Translations under genes and position numbers: made by a program
DNA from: Polyporus tsugae
Lineage: Eukaryota > Basidiomycota > Agaricomycetes > Polyporales > Polyporaceae
Length of the DNA stretch: 64,000 bases
Assembly (NCBI GenBank): GCA_024305745.1
Contig: JAHRBS010000002.1
Span: 2,232,001 to 2,296,000, forward strand
Direction: 5' to 3'
The notes under the pieces: generated by a model
Databases searched by the model: none
Seen by the model: only the letters and a program-made list of their open reading frames with translations
Told to the model about the DNA's origin: nothing
In this document: positions 56,401 to 64,000 of the stretch, in pieces
How the letters are laid out: each line of letters starts with the position of its first letter
Numbering within the stretch: the first letter of the stretch is position 1

Positions 56401-58820
56401 ATATTCGTGAAGGCTTTTGATTTCAATTCACCTCCAGCATCAGATTTCCATTTCTGCACCTTCGCGCCATATTGGTTTTCGACATATGTCAACCATTGTC
56501 GCGTAGATTGTAGGGCAGTGTCCTTGGTACGAAGTTTGACGGTCCACACGTGTGAAGTGTAGTCATCATAGTACAGTATAGCGTACTTGTGTTTGTGGTA
56601 CGAAGGGACAGGGAATTCTTTGAGGTCCGTGTGGACTAGCTCAAAAGGTTTCAACGCTCGTCTAAGATCAAGCGGATGGGATTGCGATGGCATTTTGCCT
56701 TCAGCACATCCTCGGCAAATCGAGTCCTCTTTGGGAATCTCAACATGCGGGCACTTGTCAGTGTGTTTCCGAGCATGTCTCAGCACATCGCGCGAAGGGT
56801 GTCCTAAGCGACGGTGTAGAGTATCATAGTCAACAGCTTCAAAGGCTGTGATCATGTTTCGCGCCAGTAAAGGCTGCGTGAAGATGACATAAATAGTGTC
56901 ACCAATGTTTCGTGGTTGAAATGTGACTACAAGCTCATTTGCTTGGTAGAAGGAGATACTAGCGGTCGATGCATGCGCTTTCATTCCTTCACGGAGTAAT
57001 GCTCCCATTGAAACAAGTTTGTTGGTAAGATTTGAGACCAAGGCGACATTCATCAGCCTTATGGTCTTTCCAGACTCTAAAGTTAGGAAGACAGTCCCTT
57101 CACCAGTCATGAACGTGACCCCATCTGCTGTGTATAGCGGTCGATGGACTTTGTAGTACCGGAAATCGGCGAAGTCACTCATGTTGAATGTAAAGTGCAT
57201 TGACGCTCCTGAGTCGAGCATCCACATGTTCGAGTCTTGCCGTTCAATCTGCTTATTCTTTCCCTTACAGCGCGCACACTTAGCATGTGAAGAGTGGTGA
57301 GGACATGTATTCTGCTCTATAGCTACAGATACATGCGGGCTGTTTACATGACAAGAGGGACTTGCGACATTATCAGCTGCCATTAAGGGCGCAAAGTCAG
57401 CATACAACTTGTTGTGGGGAGAAGAATAGACTGACCAGTACTGATCGAAGAAAGATTCAACTTCATCTTCAACCACGCCGAGCGACACGACGTCCTCGTC
57501 GTCCGTCAGCTCGTTCATCGGGTTGTCCAGAGGGGCGAGGTGTTCCTCTAGGGTGCGCTCTGACATGCGCTCCCTGAGGGTGCGCTTGCGCTTGGGCGCG
57601 CGGTCCTCCTCGCTGTCCGAGTCCTCGAACTGCGAACTGCTGCTCTCCTCGGTGCCACTGGGCAAGTCGTCGCCACCACTCATCGTCGGAGATCGGGTTG
57701 ATGAAGATGCGAGTGGGGTGGCCGCGGGCGAGGCCGCGCGGTTCTGTTCCTCCGGGGCGCGAGGGGCCTGTTGGAGTCGGACGAGGTCCTCGAGGATGCG
57801 GATGCGCTTGAACGTCGGCTGGATGCCGAGTTCCTCGGCGAGGGATATGGCAGACGTGAGCGAGGGGTACTTGTTGTCCCCTGTCTTTGCACGGATGGGC
57901 TTGCGCATGAGAGCGCGCGGATCCTCCACTCCGCTGGGGCCCTGGGTGATCGTGGTTGGGACGTCAGTGATGTGGGCAAAAGGCGCCACGTCAACCATAT
58001 GGGCAAAATGCGCATGTTGGTGCGCACCTGGCTGTCCACCACGACCACGTCCAGAGCGGCAGCCGCGAGAGCGTCCACCTTGTTGCTGCTGCCCATCAGG
58101 GCGCTGCTGCTGCTGCTGCTGCTGCTGCCGCTGAGGGCGCTGCTGCTGCTGCTGACGGAAGTTGGGGTCCGGCCCCTTGCGCTTGACAGCGCTGATCTTG
58201 TTGGCGTTGTTACGCGACTGGTGACGTCCTTGGCGCTGTTCCCAGTGCATGATCACGGCCTGGCGGACGCCGGCGAGCGTGATCTTCTTGATGGCAGGGC
58301 CAGCAGCGTCATCCTTGAGGCCAGAGATGTAGACCTGGATGACGGGATCCATGGACTGAGGGAGCTTGGAGACAAGCATCATCCCCTTGACGTGCTCTGA
58401 AACGTCGAACTTGTTGGTATCGAGGCGCTGGAAGTGCGCCTCGAGCTTGTCGAGGGCTGGGATAGGATTGGAGTCGCTGGGGACGGTGAGACTGATCGCG
58501 GCACGGAAGTCTTGATAGACGATGGGGATGCCCAGCTTCCCGTAGTTCGTCTTGAGGTGGTTCCAGATGTCCGTGGCAGTGGTCTTGCTAGCGATGGCAC
58601 TGATGATGCTTTGAGCGAGGCGAAGGCGGATGTTACCCATGGCCTTGCCGTTGAGTCCGTCCCATTCCGCTTGCTTGTCAGCGTCGGTGGCGGGGCGAGA
58701 CTCGTTGATGACCTTCCACTGTCCTTGTGCCAGGAGGTAGGACTCCATGGTCACGGCCCACTCGAGGTAGTTGGGGCCCGTGAGGACGCTGGTAACGGCA
58801 GTGTAGAGCGCATTCGACAT
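53436..58820 (-). CDS. Copia Gag-Pol polyprotein, 1794 aa, unbroken
   Basis: The Gag part (about residues 1-200) has the retrotransposon capsid fold of the UBN2 type. It is followed by a Gln-rich, then Arg/Gly-rich stretch (about 220-275) where many elements have a CCHC zinc knuckle; none is visible. The aspartic protease motif is DSGAS, just after a Cys/His cluster (CPHHSSHAKCARCKGK). Then come the His/Cys integrase zinc-binding region (LHRRLGH...CRGC), the integrase core with HTDLKE, DDYTSH and a Glu in GRAERI, and the reverse transcriptase with YVDD (VYVDDALFCG). RNase H carries DSDWASD and STEAEYMA. All catalytic motifs are present and there is no frameshift, so the element may still be able to move. 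The start at 58820 is the first Met of the open frame. Confidence 0.96.
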   Translation of the reverse strand: MSNALYTAVTSVLTGPNYLEWAVTMESYLLAQGQWKVINESRPATDADKQAEWDGLNGKAMGNIRLRLAQSIISAIASKTTATDIWNHLKTNYGKLGIPIVYQDFRAAISLTVPSDSNPIPALDKLEAHFQRLDTNKFDVSEHVKGMMLVSKLPQSMDPVIQVYISGLKDDAAGPAIKKITLAGVRQAVIMHWEQRQGRHQSRNNANKISAVKRKGPDPNFRQQQQQRPQRQQQQQQQQRPDGQQQQGGRSRGCRSGRGRGGQPGAHQHAHFAHMVDVAPFAHITDVPTTITQGPSGVEDPRALMRKPIRAKTGDNKYPSLTSAISLAEELGIQPTFKRIRILEDLVRLQQAPRAPEEQNRAASPAATPLASSSTRSPTMSGGDDLPSGTEESSSSQFEDSDSEEDRAPKRKRTLRERMSERTLEEHLAPLDNPMNELTDDEDVVSLGVVEDEVESFFDQYWSVYSSPHNKLYADFAPLMAADNVASPSCHVNSPHVSVAIEQNTCPHHSSHAKCARCKGKNKQIERQDSNMWMLDSGASMHFTFNMSDFADFRYYKVHRPLYTADGVTFMTGEGTVFLTLESGKTIRLMNVALVSNLTNKLVSMGALLREGMKAHASTASISFYQANELVVTFQPRNIGDTIYVIFTQPLLARNMITAFEAVDYDTLHRRLGHPSRDVLRHARKHTDKCPHVEIPKEDSICRGCAEGKMPSQSHPLDLRRALKPFELVHTDLKEFPVPSYHKHKYAILYYDDYTSHVWTVKLRTKDTALQSTRQWLTYVENQYGAKVQKWKSDAGGELKSKAFTNMLKDRGIEIITSAPHIYQQNGRAERIICTLMNKGEAMRHDACIPQSWWEFSFDHATHVYNRTPMRCLEWRTPYELLYDSKPDISHLRVFGCGAYVFLPPEVRKNKLSPKSELMVYLGIGDGGHNYKFMRLPNNVIFTAAQVLFDEHMFPKCPHEQKRQRQQIAHNEEESQESADQVPAPKNLPDDDEEPHRPPKNLPSKKDKGKARDVAPPAPPAELPVQRTSRRQTPRSVHSPVLPQSPPVERSGASSPRRSGRERKVPVRKGNVYGESRHPTDIFKDIEKRELWKKMVEVRGETSRSRTAPPSRDERLPGPSSSRSLPRSRDEPVLRPPSKWTTPQEPTPMISPSSSDAEEEDDSGPIPEPIPAEPVPPPHSGAPSEQSSEAHSNESSEEETDDEDESSEYEDDDDEDTSSEEVEDALHDPDGTDVAELCREGGAYLIQYLISKAIPPDDEGEKASPLNVREWTFRDIAVLPKDERKEWFNACREELEALRRRDVYDLVDRPKGRKVVKNRWVFDVKTDGRKKARLVAKGFSQVEGEDFDKIFSPVVRFETVRLITALATLEDWHISGLDVRSAYLYGKLDEEIYMEQPEGFRTPGTEHKVLRLKRALYGLKQAGLAWWRTLSESMTLMGFKRLSNDAGIYIYKRSDGALVVVIVYVDDALFCGRNRKLVAELKARFMRKWECRDLGDAKEFLRMRITRKGNNIHLDQCAYLEKVLERCGMTNAQPATTPLPAGYQPEPNKEQSTPELRSRFQTVIGSLLYIMLGTRPDLAFAVTKLSQFASNPSEEHLKRALYICRYLVGTKDYSLVYKGKAQTGLVAGTDSDWASDPNTRRSQTGFFLKLAGGVFSWTSRAQKTIAHSSTEAEYMAMSDYSRQVVWVRNLLAELGYYIDHIPLSGDNQGSIFIASNPVTEPRSKHIDIRYHYIREVHEKGIVDLFYIEGDDNPADIFTKNLGAMKFVKFRSQLGLHFPRPAYSAKSAFVPMPST
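58081..58165 (-). repeat. CAG/CTG repeat encoding polyglutamine in Gag
   Basis: On the plus strand a run of GCTGCTGCT units. Read on the minus strand it encodes glutamine tracts in the nucleocapsid region of the polyprotein. Confidence 0.85.
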
Positions 58821-59122
58821 CGTGCGAGAGGGGTTAAAGTCTGGAGGGAAGAAGACGTGTCAGTCAACATCCACAAAGACTTTTTAGGGCAGCGGTCATG
58901 GAAAAACGCGCTGGCATAGGTTCCCCCTCTATTTGGTGGAGGGCAGGCAGCGACCTCAAAGGCGCGCCACATCCAGCTCCACTGCTGTGGATGGCAGGCA
59001 GCGGATAATCGCGCCACATCCATCCAACAGGTCGTCTGCCATAACGGCGACGAAGGGATTCCAGGCGAGCTGGGAGCCTCACAGGTCGCAGCCAGCAATG
59101 AGCGGCGCAGTACCTGGGCATC

Positions 59123-59138
59123 ACCAGGGCTCATAACC
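59123..59138 (-). other. Primer-binding site matching the anticodon arm of initiator tRNA-Met
   Basis: The plus strand just before the upper LTR ends in CCAGGGCTCATAACC. This matches the anticodon stem-loop of fungal initiator tRNA-Met (yeast CAGGGCUCAUAACC) rather than its 3' acceptor end. On the element strand it is the complement, GGTTATGAGCCCTGG, right after the 5' LTR. Drosophila copia is known to prime with a half tRNA cut in this loop. Confidence 0.85.
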
Positions 59139-59466
59139 TGTTGAACCCGGGGGCAAAGCCCACACCGGGCAGCAACTCTAGCGGAAGCTCCGCATACTCA
59201 CCTGGAGGGGTTGTTGAGGCTTGTTAAGTGATGATGGTGGTAGGGTGTAAAGAACTCTCTGTATTGGGGGCTCTGGGGAGCCCGTATATATACTACTAGA
59301 TTACATAAGAACTGTACAGTAGCATACACGGTGCACAGTTGAGCTGTGCATGATTATCATAGACGAGGCTATGAGTAATCTGGCATGTGTGACAACTGGC
59401 GCTATGGCGGTGTCACAGCCTAGCGGCTATGTTGGCTGCCAGCGCTTGGCAGTGCCGCGCTCAACA
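59139..59466 (-). repeat. 5' LTR of the copia element
   Basis: 328 bp with TG...CA ends, carrying the element promoter. A TATATATA stretch (plus strand 59284-59291) may be the TATA box. Confidence 0.97.
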
Positions 59467-59471
59467 GGATC
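59467..59471. other. Target-site duplication (GGATC, upper copy)
   Basis: This follows the CA end of the upper LTR and equals 53093-53097. Confidence 0.95.
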
Positions 59472-61084
59472 TGCTTCTCGACTAGCTCTTCTGCATGGTC
59501 GGAGAACTCTTATGTCAGAGAAACACGGGATGTCGTGCATACTAATGCCGCGAAGCTTCGCTTGTACGTCGGGTAGTGTAGTAATCATCTCCCTTATCGC
59601 AGAGCCGTAGTCGTTGATAATCTATGACGCCTCAAATATTAGGGTGCATTCAAATCAACAGTTCTTGTACATACCTAAGACGCAACCGGTGAAAATGAGA
59701 TGGTCTTTGATGTTCTCGTCCATGAAAGGGAGGTCGACCTGGACATGGATGTCGAGGGGCTCGAGCACTTCATGAGTGTCAATCCTGTTAAGTTCGAGAA
59801 TTTGTGACGACTTCGTCGAACTAGAGATGAAGGCAATGAACGACGATGGCAATTGCAAAAGACAGCTAGAGGGACCAGACCTTGGGCACTGCAGGATCAC
59901 TTCTTTTCGCGGAGTGGACAACGTGCACTTGCGCACTATGCCCCAACACCCGCAGCAGCGAACTCGTCGCCGTCCTTCTTTTTCATGATGCGGTTCACGT
60001 ACACGCTTGTGAAAAGTTTCAGGTTCAGGCGGTCTAGAGAGGGGATAAAATAACTCTGCCGAACGCGATGAGTCCTTTCTCCATTAGATATGTGAGTAGA
60101 CCTTATACTTGAAGTTGCTGCCGTGCTGCGAGTGCCTGTGTGTGGATCGATGTTCGCAATCGCCTTGAAAGTGCCAGAGAGCTGCATGTCGAGTGAGCCA
60201 ATGGTGAAGAACTTGAATAATGAAGATGCTCACCCCATCGTCAATTGTCTTGACATCATGAACATCCAATGCCTATACCACGCAAGACATTCGAACCGTC
60301 CCTGTGGTGGAATGAATTATTTGCACATACCTTGTGGAAGTTCAGCTCAGCTCCAGAAACGGTCCTGCAGAATGAGATCGGAACAGAACCTAGCAGATTC
60401 GAGATGTAAGCGATATTCCATGAAAATCACACCACCGTGACACGAACTTACCACTGTAGCCGACAGGTTCCTGGTCATACAGCTCCGAGAATTTGGGACA
60501 GCTGTCTGCTGATGTCGTGTGATGGTGGGCGAGGTGGGCGGTGTCTGCAACAGGCGGAGACGAAGTGGACTATTGGCTGCCGTGAAGAACCGTTCCCAGT
60601 TCCACCCGGAGTTCTCGAGGGTATCCACGGTAATAGAAACCGGTCTCGAACCTCAGCTTGATCAAGTACTTGTCGCACGATCGCCCAGGATCTACTCGTA
60701 GGGCATGAATGAAAACGCGGTGCCAGAACGGAAGTAAGAGAGCTGCTACCCGGTCATCCTGCACAAAGCAGGCAACTACAGTACCCGCACACATCCCCGT
60801 TGAAGTGGACGACTTCCTCGTGCCAGAGACCATCAACAGTCCAACACATGCACGAGGGTGGTCGAAGTGGGCACTGGTGAGAGCCGCAAGATGAGCGCCA
60901 GTGAGCATTGGGCGCCTCACAATATAGCGCTGGTGGGGGTGCACACGCGTACCGCACTATGCAATCTTGAATCTGTTCTCTGTACATTCACTGCCGTACC
61001 GCGGCTGTTTCTGTCTTCTCGCTGCCAGCAGCCCACAGCCATTCCCCGACCAAGACCTTCTCGTCCAATGCTGTCCACTGCAAG

Positions 61085-63325
61085 TTGGCCTCGCGCGGTT
61101 TTCCAAGTTCACGTACGCGGTCACAAGGCTATTTGCCCCACCCGCAAATTGATGACGTAGCCTTAGACGTCCCGTTTGTATCTGTCCGACCTAAGGCTCC
61201 AAGTCCCTTCATCACCACCCGCCGTCCTCAGTTATCCCTCGTCAAGGGTAAGCACGAGCGGCTTATTGTATCCCGCACAACCAGCTAACAAACCACTCAA
61301 TCAGACATCGTTAATGTCACTTATAGCGACGGGCTAGTTGCTGCCTGGGCGCCCGACGACGCTTTCTTCGTGACCTCGCCCAATATAAACTATGTCCCAG
61401 AGATCGTCCAAGGTATCGTCACAGTGTACTTGCGGGACAATGGAGCGTTCGGTAAGCACGATCCTATACAGTGGCCTCAACTTTATGCATTACAATCCCC
61501 CTACCTCGCCGCCATTCCAAAGAGACCAACGCCCCTGCCAAACGCAAAGCCCACCGCCAGCCCTCACTCCTTGATCTGGGCTCATCCCTCCAGAGAAGAA
61601 TTCGTAGACCTACCCAACACCCCCGTCCTCGGCTTCGGTCGCCTTCATCCTCAGTTCCTCCAGTTATTGGAACCGGCGGTGGCCCAGATGTCCTCCAAAG
61701 TCACCCATTACGTCCCTCCTCGGTCGATCATCAATCAGGAACCTTTGCGGCAGTACCACCATGAGATGACCCAGGCCTGGCAAAGGCCGCTACACACGTC
61801 TGCTACTTATCGCGACCAGGTGCTGCAACTGTGCACGGTGCGGCGGTACTGGCTGCTATGCTCTGCGTTCATGACGTTCTACGACCTTCTTTGTCAGCCT
61901 CGTTCTCCCGATCCCCTCCCCGTCAACGAGGATCTGATGGGTGCATGGACTTCAGATCCGCAGGTGGCGCAGATACTCTTCTCTTTGGGCATTTCTGTGT
62001 GGCTAGTTCGCGCACCTCATGTCGTCACGCCCGATATCCGCGTCGGAAAGTTCACCCCGATAGCGTCCACCGATGCCCTATGTCACGTCAAGTTTCACGG
62101 TGACGAGCCCATCTACCAGGGTCTGGCTGGCACACACCACTTGGCGATGACGTTCGGGTCGCACTTCGGGCTCGTGTCTATGTCGTCCAGCTATCACGAC
62201 CCGTGCGGCTACCGGGACCTCTCCGCTGTGCCAACGGCCACGATTTCCGATCCCGACGAGTACCGTTCCGTCTATCATGATCAACAACACCCCAATTATC
62301 GGGAGCCGGCCTCTGGGCAATTGTCTCGGACTTGTTCAAAGGGTGGTCCGTCGTCTCCAATTCGCAGTTACAAAAGTAAAGCGAGGCACCGACCTTCACC
62401 TTGTAAGTTTTTGCGACTGGCATTTGGGTGTGGAAATGCTAACGTCCATTGCTCAGATGACCTGTCGGTGCGTGACCGTAGTACATCCGCGCATCCATCC
62501 CAAGTCCGTGGCCGCGACAAGTTCGTGGATATCACCCATGCTTGGATGCCACCGCCTTTGCCGAGCTGGGAACGTGCCATGTAGGCGGTGGATCGGTCCG
62601 ACAAGGCTAGACCTGGCCGCTGGGGGTACTGGATCCCCGATCCTGTTCTACTTCTCGGGCCCAAGAATCCTGTGCGCCTCCAAACATACCTCATGAACTG
62701 GCTCAGAGCTCGTCCTGTTTTGCTCTATATGCTGCAAGCGTGCTTATGAGATCAAGCAGATTTTCGGCCGGGTTTTCTCGGAGCAGCAACTGAACCTGGC
62801 GTGCGCAAGCGGGAAGTAGAATGGCATCACCATCGCGTTGTCGCCGTGGATGATTAGATTGGCCCGCTCGTCATCTGGGAGACATTCGAGCTCGGTTTCC
62901 GATACGAGCTTTGGGCTCTAGATCACGCCATGCGTCGCACGGTTTCCCCAGCGCAGGAGGTAGAGAGGGTAGCACTCTTGGCTCGAGTTTTTCCCTCAGA
63001 AAGTTTGTTTGCCGTGCTTCATCTTCCCTCGCCGGAGTCCCGTGGTCTGTTCGCTCCCCTCCCACACCGTAGAATCTCATCCCTCAATGCACTCTGCGAG
63101 ATATTGCGCCTATGGCCTATGAGCCCTCCGGATATCGCAAACGCCAAACCATTGCTAATTTCAGATTCCGTGGACGCTATCGAGGCGCGGGAGTTGCGGC
63201 TGGCTTGTTTTTACACGCAGACATTGCCGTGGCAGGGAGAGCGCCTATTGTTCCTCATCGTTTTCCTGTACGACCTACTACGTAGTCTCCGCCAACATAT
63301 CACGCATGTATTCTTGGCCCCTTGA
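61085..63325 (+). pseudogene. Decayed agaricomycete protein gene with three nonsense codons
   Basis: One plus-strand frame runs from about 61310 to 63325 with family-like features. These are DAFFVTSPNINYVPEIVQGI, GRLHPQFLQLLEPA, SDPQVAQILFSLGISVWLVR and, further on, AVDRSDKARPGRWGYWIPDP. The C-terminus reads WETFELGFRYELWALDHAM. An upstream exon ends near 61247 (DVPFVSVRPKAPSPF). The frame is broken by TAG at 62582, TGA at 62747 and TAG at 62855, yet never shifts. A stopless 54-nt intron (62403-62456) fits the consensus. I recall similar long hypothetical proteins as repeated in Agaricomycetes, but I have no name or function for them. The protein would be about 640 aa if whole. Confidence 0.65.
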
Positions 63326-63511
63326 TTCGCGCGTACTAGTGTCTACATGCCCGGTGTTTCAAAGAGCTGGTCATTTACTACTTGAGCTAATCCGCGATAT
63401 GAATAATACATGAGCGATAGTACTGTATACCGGAGAAACACCACTCATTCAATAAATATAAGTGTGTAGTGAGAACAACATGCTTACAGCTAGTCTCCCA
63501 GTCGTCTCTCT
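63326..63511. other. Short spacer
   Basis: 186 bases, the 3' flank of the P450 and of the decayed gene. Nothing else is seen. Confidence 0.4.
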
Positions 63512-63932
63512 TCACAACCTCGACTTGACTATCACGGGAAGAGGAGGGCATCTCGTCACACCAAGCTCCCTGATCCCCTCCCTCCAAGCCCGAGCGTCCC
63601 ACCCCTCCTGCAACTCGAACTTGAACTGGCGCAACAGCGCACACACCACCATCCGCATCACCGTCGCGCTGAGGTCCTTGCCGATGCAGTTCATCGGCCC
63701 GTACGAGAACGGGATGTACGCCATCTTGTTGTGCGCCAGCATCGCAGCGTCGTACTCGACGCCCTGCGCGACGTCGCCAGGCAGACCGCTCCGGGGCAGT
63801 TTCGCAGACTTGAGCTTTCCGGAGGCGATGAGCCAGCGCTCGGGCCAGAAGATGTCCGGGAAGGAGAAGTTGCGCGGGTCGAGCTGCATCGAGCGCGCGT
63901 GGCACGCGAACGACGTGCCCGGGGGGAGGTAC
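63512..63932 (-). CDS. Cytochrome P450, last exon only (gene runs off the window)
   Basis: The minus strand encodes about 140 C-terminal residues, starting YLPPGTSF after a CACATAG acceptor. It contains FWPERW, and the haem loop FSYGPMNCIGKDL with its Cys ligand. It ends VIVKSRL at a TGA. This exon (421 nt) is equivalent to the last exon (430 nt) of the P450 at 17326 and is clearly from the same family. Upstream exons, including the I-helix and ExxR motifs, lie beyond base 64000. Bases 63933-64000 belong to an intron. Confidence 0.88.
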
Positions 63933-64000
63933 CTATGTGCGATAACGTCGGAATCATCGCAGTCAGAAGCTGTAGGAGAGCGCGCGGAGGACGAAGGCAC

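Larger units (their letters stand above)
53098..59466 (-). mobile_element. Ty1/copia LTR retrotransposon, complete, about 6.4 kb
   Basis: The element lies on the minus strand. It has LTRs of 328 bp (59139-59466 as 5' LTR, 53098-53425 as 3' LTR), each running TGTTGAACC...CTCAACA, and a 5-bp target duplication GGATC. By eye the LTRs differ at two positions only (in GCTGTGCGTG versus GCTGTGCATG, and in CAGCACTTGG versus CAGCGCTTGG). A primer-binding site follows the 5' LTR and a purine tract precedes the 3' LTR. One open frame (58820-53436) encodes the full Gag-Pol in the order protease, integrase, reverse transcriptase, RNase H, which defines Ty1/copia. High LTR identity plus an unbroken frame suggest a recent insertion. 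Confidence 0.97.
52920..61000 (-). pseudogene. GMC oxidoreductase pseudogene split by a copia element
   Basis: On both sides of the retrotransposon the minus strand reads as one GMC flavo-oxidoreductase of aryl-alcohol-oxidase type. Upstream pieces include GWNWERFF (about 60600), the segment GTFKAIANIDPHTGTRST (about 60180-60130), ERTHRVRQSYFIP, and DRLNLKLFTSVYVNRI. Next come KCTLSTPRKEVIL and EVLEPLDIHVQVDLPFMDENIKDHL. After 59472 the frame runs HAEELVEKQI to the insertion point. Beyond the element (53092 downward) it goes on in the same frame through KNVADIVVVVFPIIMHP. The conserved Ser-Ala-Gly after Val-Ile-Leu is lost, stops interrupt the 59.9 kb area, and both the FAD-binding N-terminus and the C-terminal His-Asn end are missing. 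The gene was probably damaged before or after the insertion. No N-terminal start was found. Confidence 0.7.

Noticed and set aside
57523..58400. Long plus-strand open frames opposite the copia Gag
   Set aside because: They are the reverse of GC-rich and CAG-repeat coding sequence and have no motifs of their own.
1..64000. CRISPR arrays, bacterial operons or ribosome-binding sites
   Set aside because: Spliced genes and basidiomycete families show that the DNA is eukaryotic; no regularly spaced direct repeats were seen.

Overview
The window is nuclear DNA of a filamentous basidiomycete, most likely an agaricomycete near the Polyporales. Genes carry many short introns (about 50-70 nt), and several belong to families typical of that group: two fungal 7-TM proteins, P450s of one family, a copia retrotransposon, GMC oxidoreductase and GH105 genes. 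All calls come from reading the sequence. Most exon chains were checked for phase by hand; no database was searched.

Layout. 0-10 kb: relic of a GNAT acetyltransferase, a membrane-anchored SDR reductase (1507-2605), a mucin-like single-pass membrane protein (4301-7064), an intact GNAT gene (8274-9317) and a broken GNAT copy (9878-10178). 10-20 kb: an MFS transporter (10788-13975), divergent from Mediator subunit MED19 (14310-15827), then a complete cytochrome P450 (17326-19578). 20-31 kb: mostly gene-poor DNA, two tandem class 3 lipases (23263-24532, 25697-26995), a GCGTCGCG-rich inverted repeat region (about 27.1-28.05 kb) and a 3-ketosphinganine reductase-like SDR (29448-30863). 32-50 kb: a DUF6534-like 7-TM gene, two alpha-oxoamine (KAPA) synthase paralogues in inverted orientation (35331-36821 and 44166-45571) flanking a GH105 pectin hydrolase and a Dal5/Vht1-type transporter, two more GNAT copies, and a second 7-TM gene. 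53-59.5 kb: a young, apparently complete Ty1/copia element with 328-bp LTRs and a 5-bp target duplication, inserted in a decaying GMC oxidoreductase. 61-63.3 kb: a gene stopped by three nonsense codons. 63.5-64 kb: last exon of a second P450.

How the genes may work together. The 29-50 kb stretch gathers two alpha-oxoamine synthases, a ketosphinganine-reductase-type SDR, N-acetyltransferases and a vitamin/allantoate-type transporter. These could make, reduce, acetylate and move an amino-ketone or biotin-vitamer-like compound. This is an inference from gene content only. Lipases, GH105, P450s and the GMC relic fit a wood- or litter-decay lifestyle.

Other themes are heavy local gene duplication with decay (five GNAT copies, paired lipases, synthases and P450s), four exons of 12-16 nt, and at least four introns that appear to use GC instead of GT donors.
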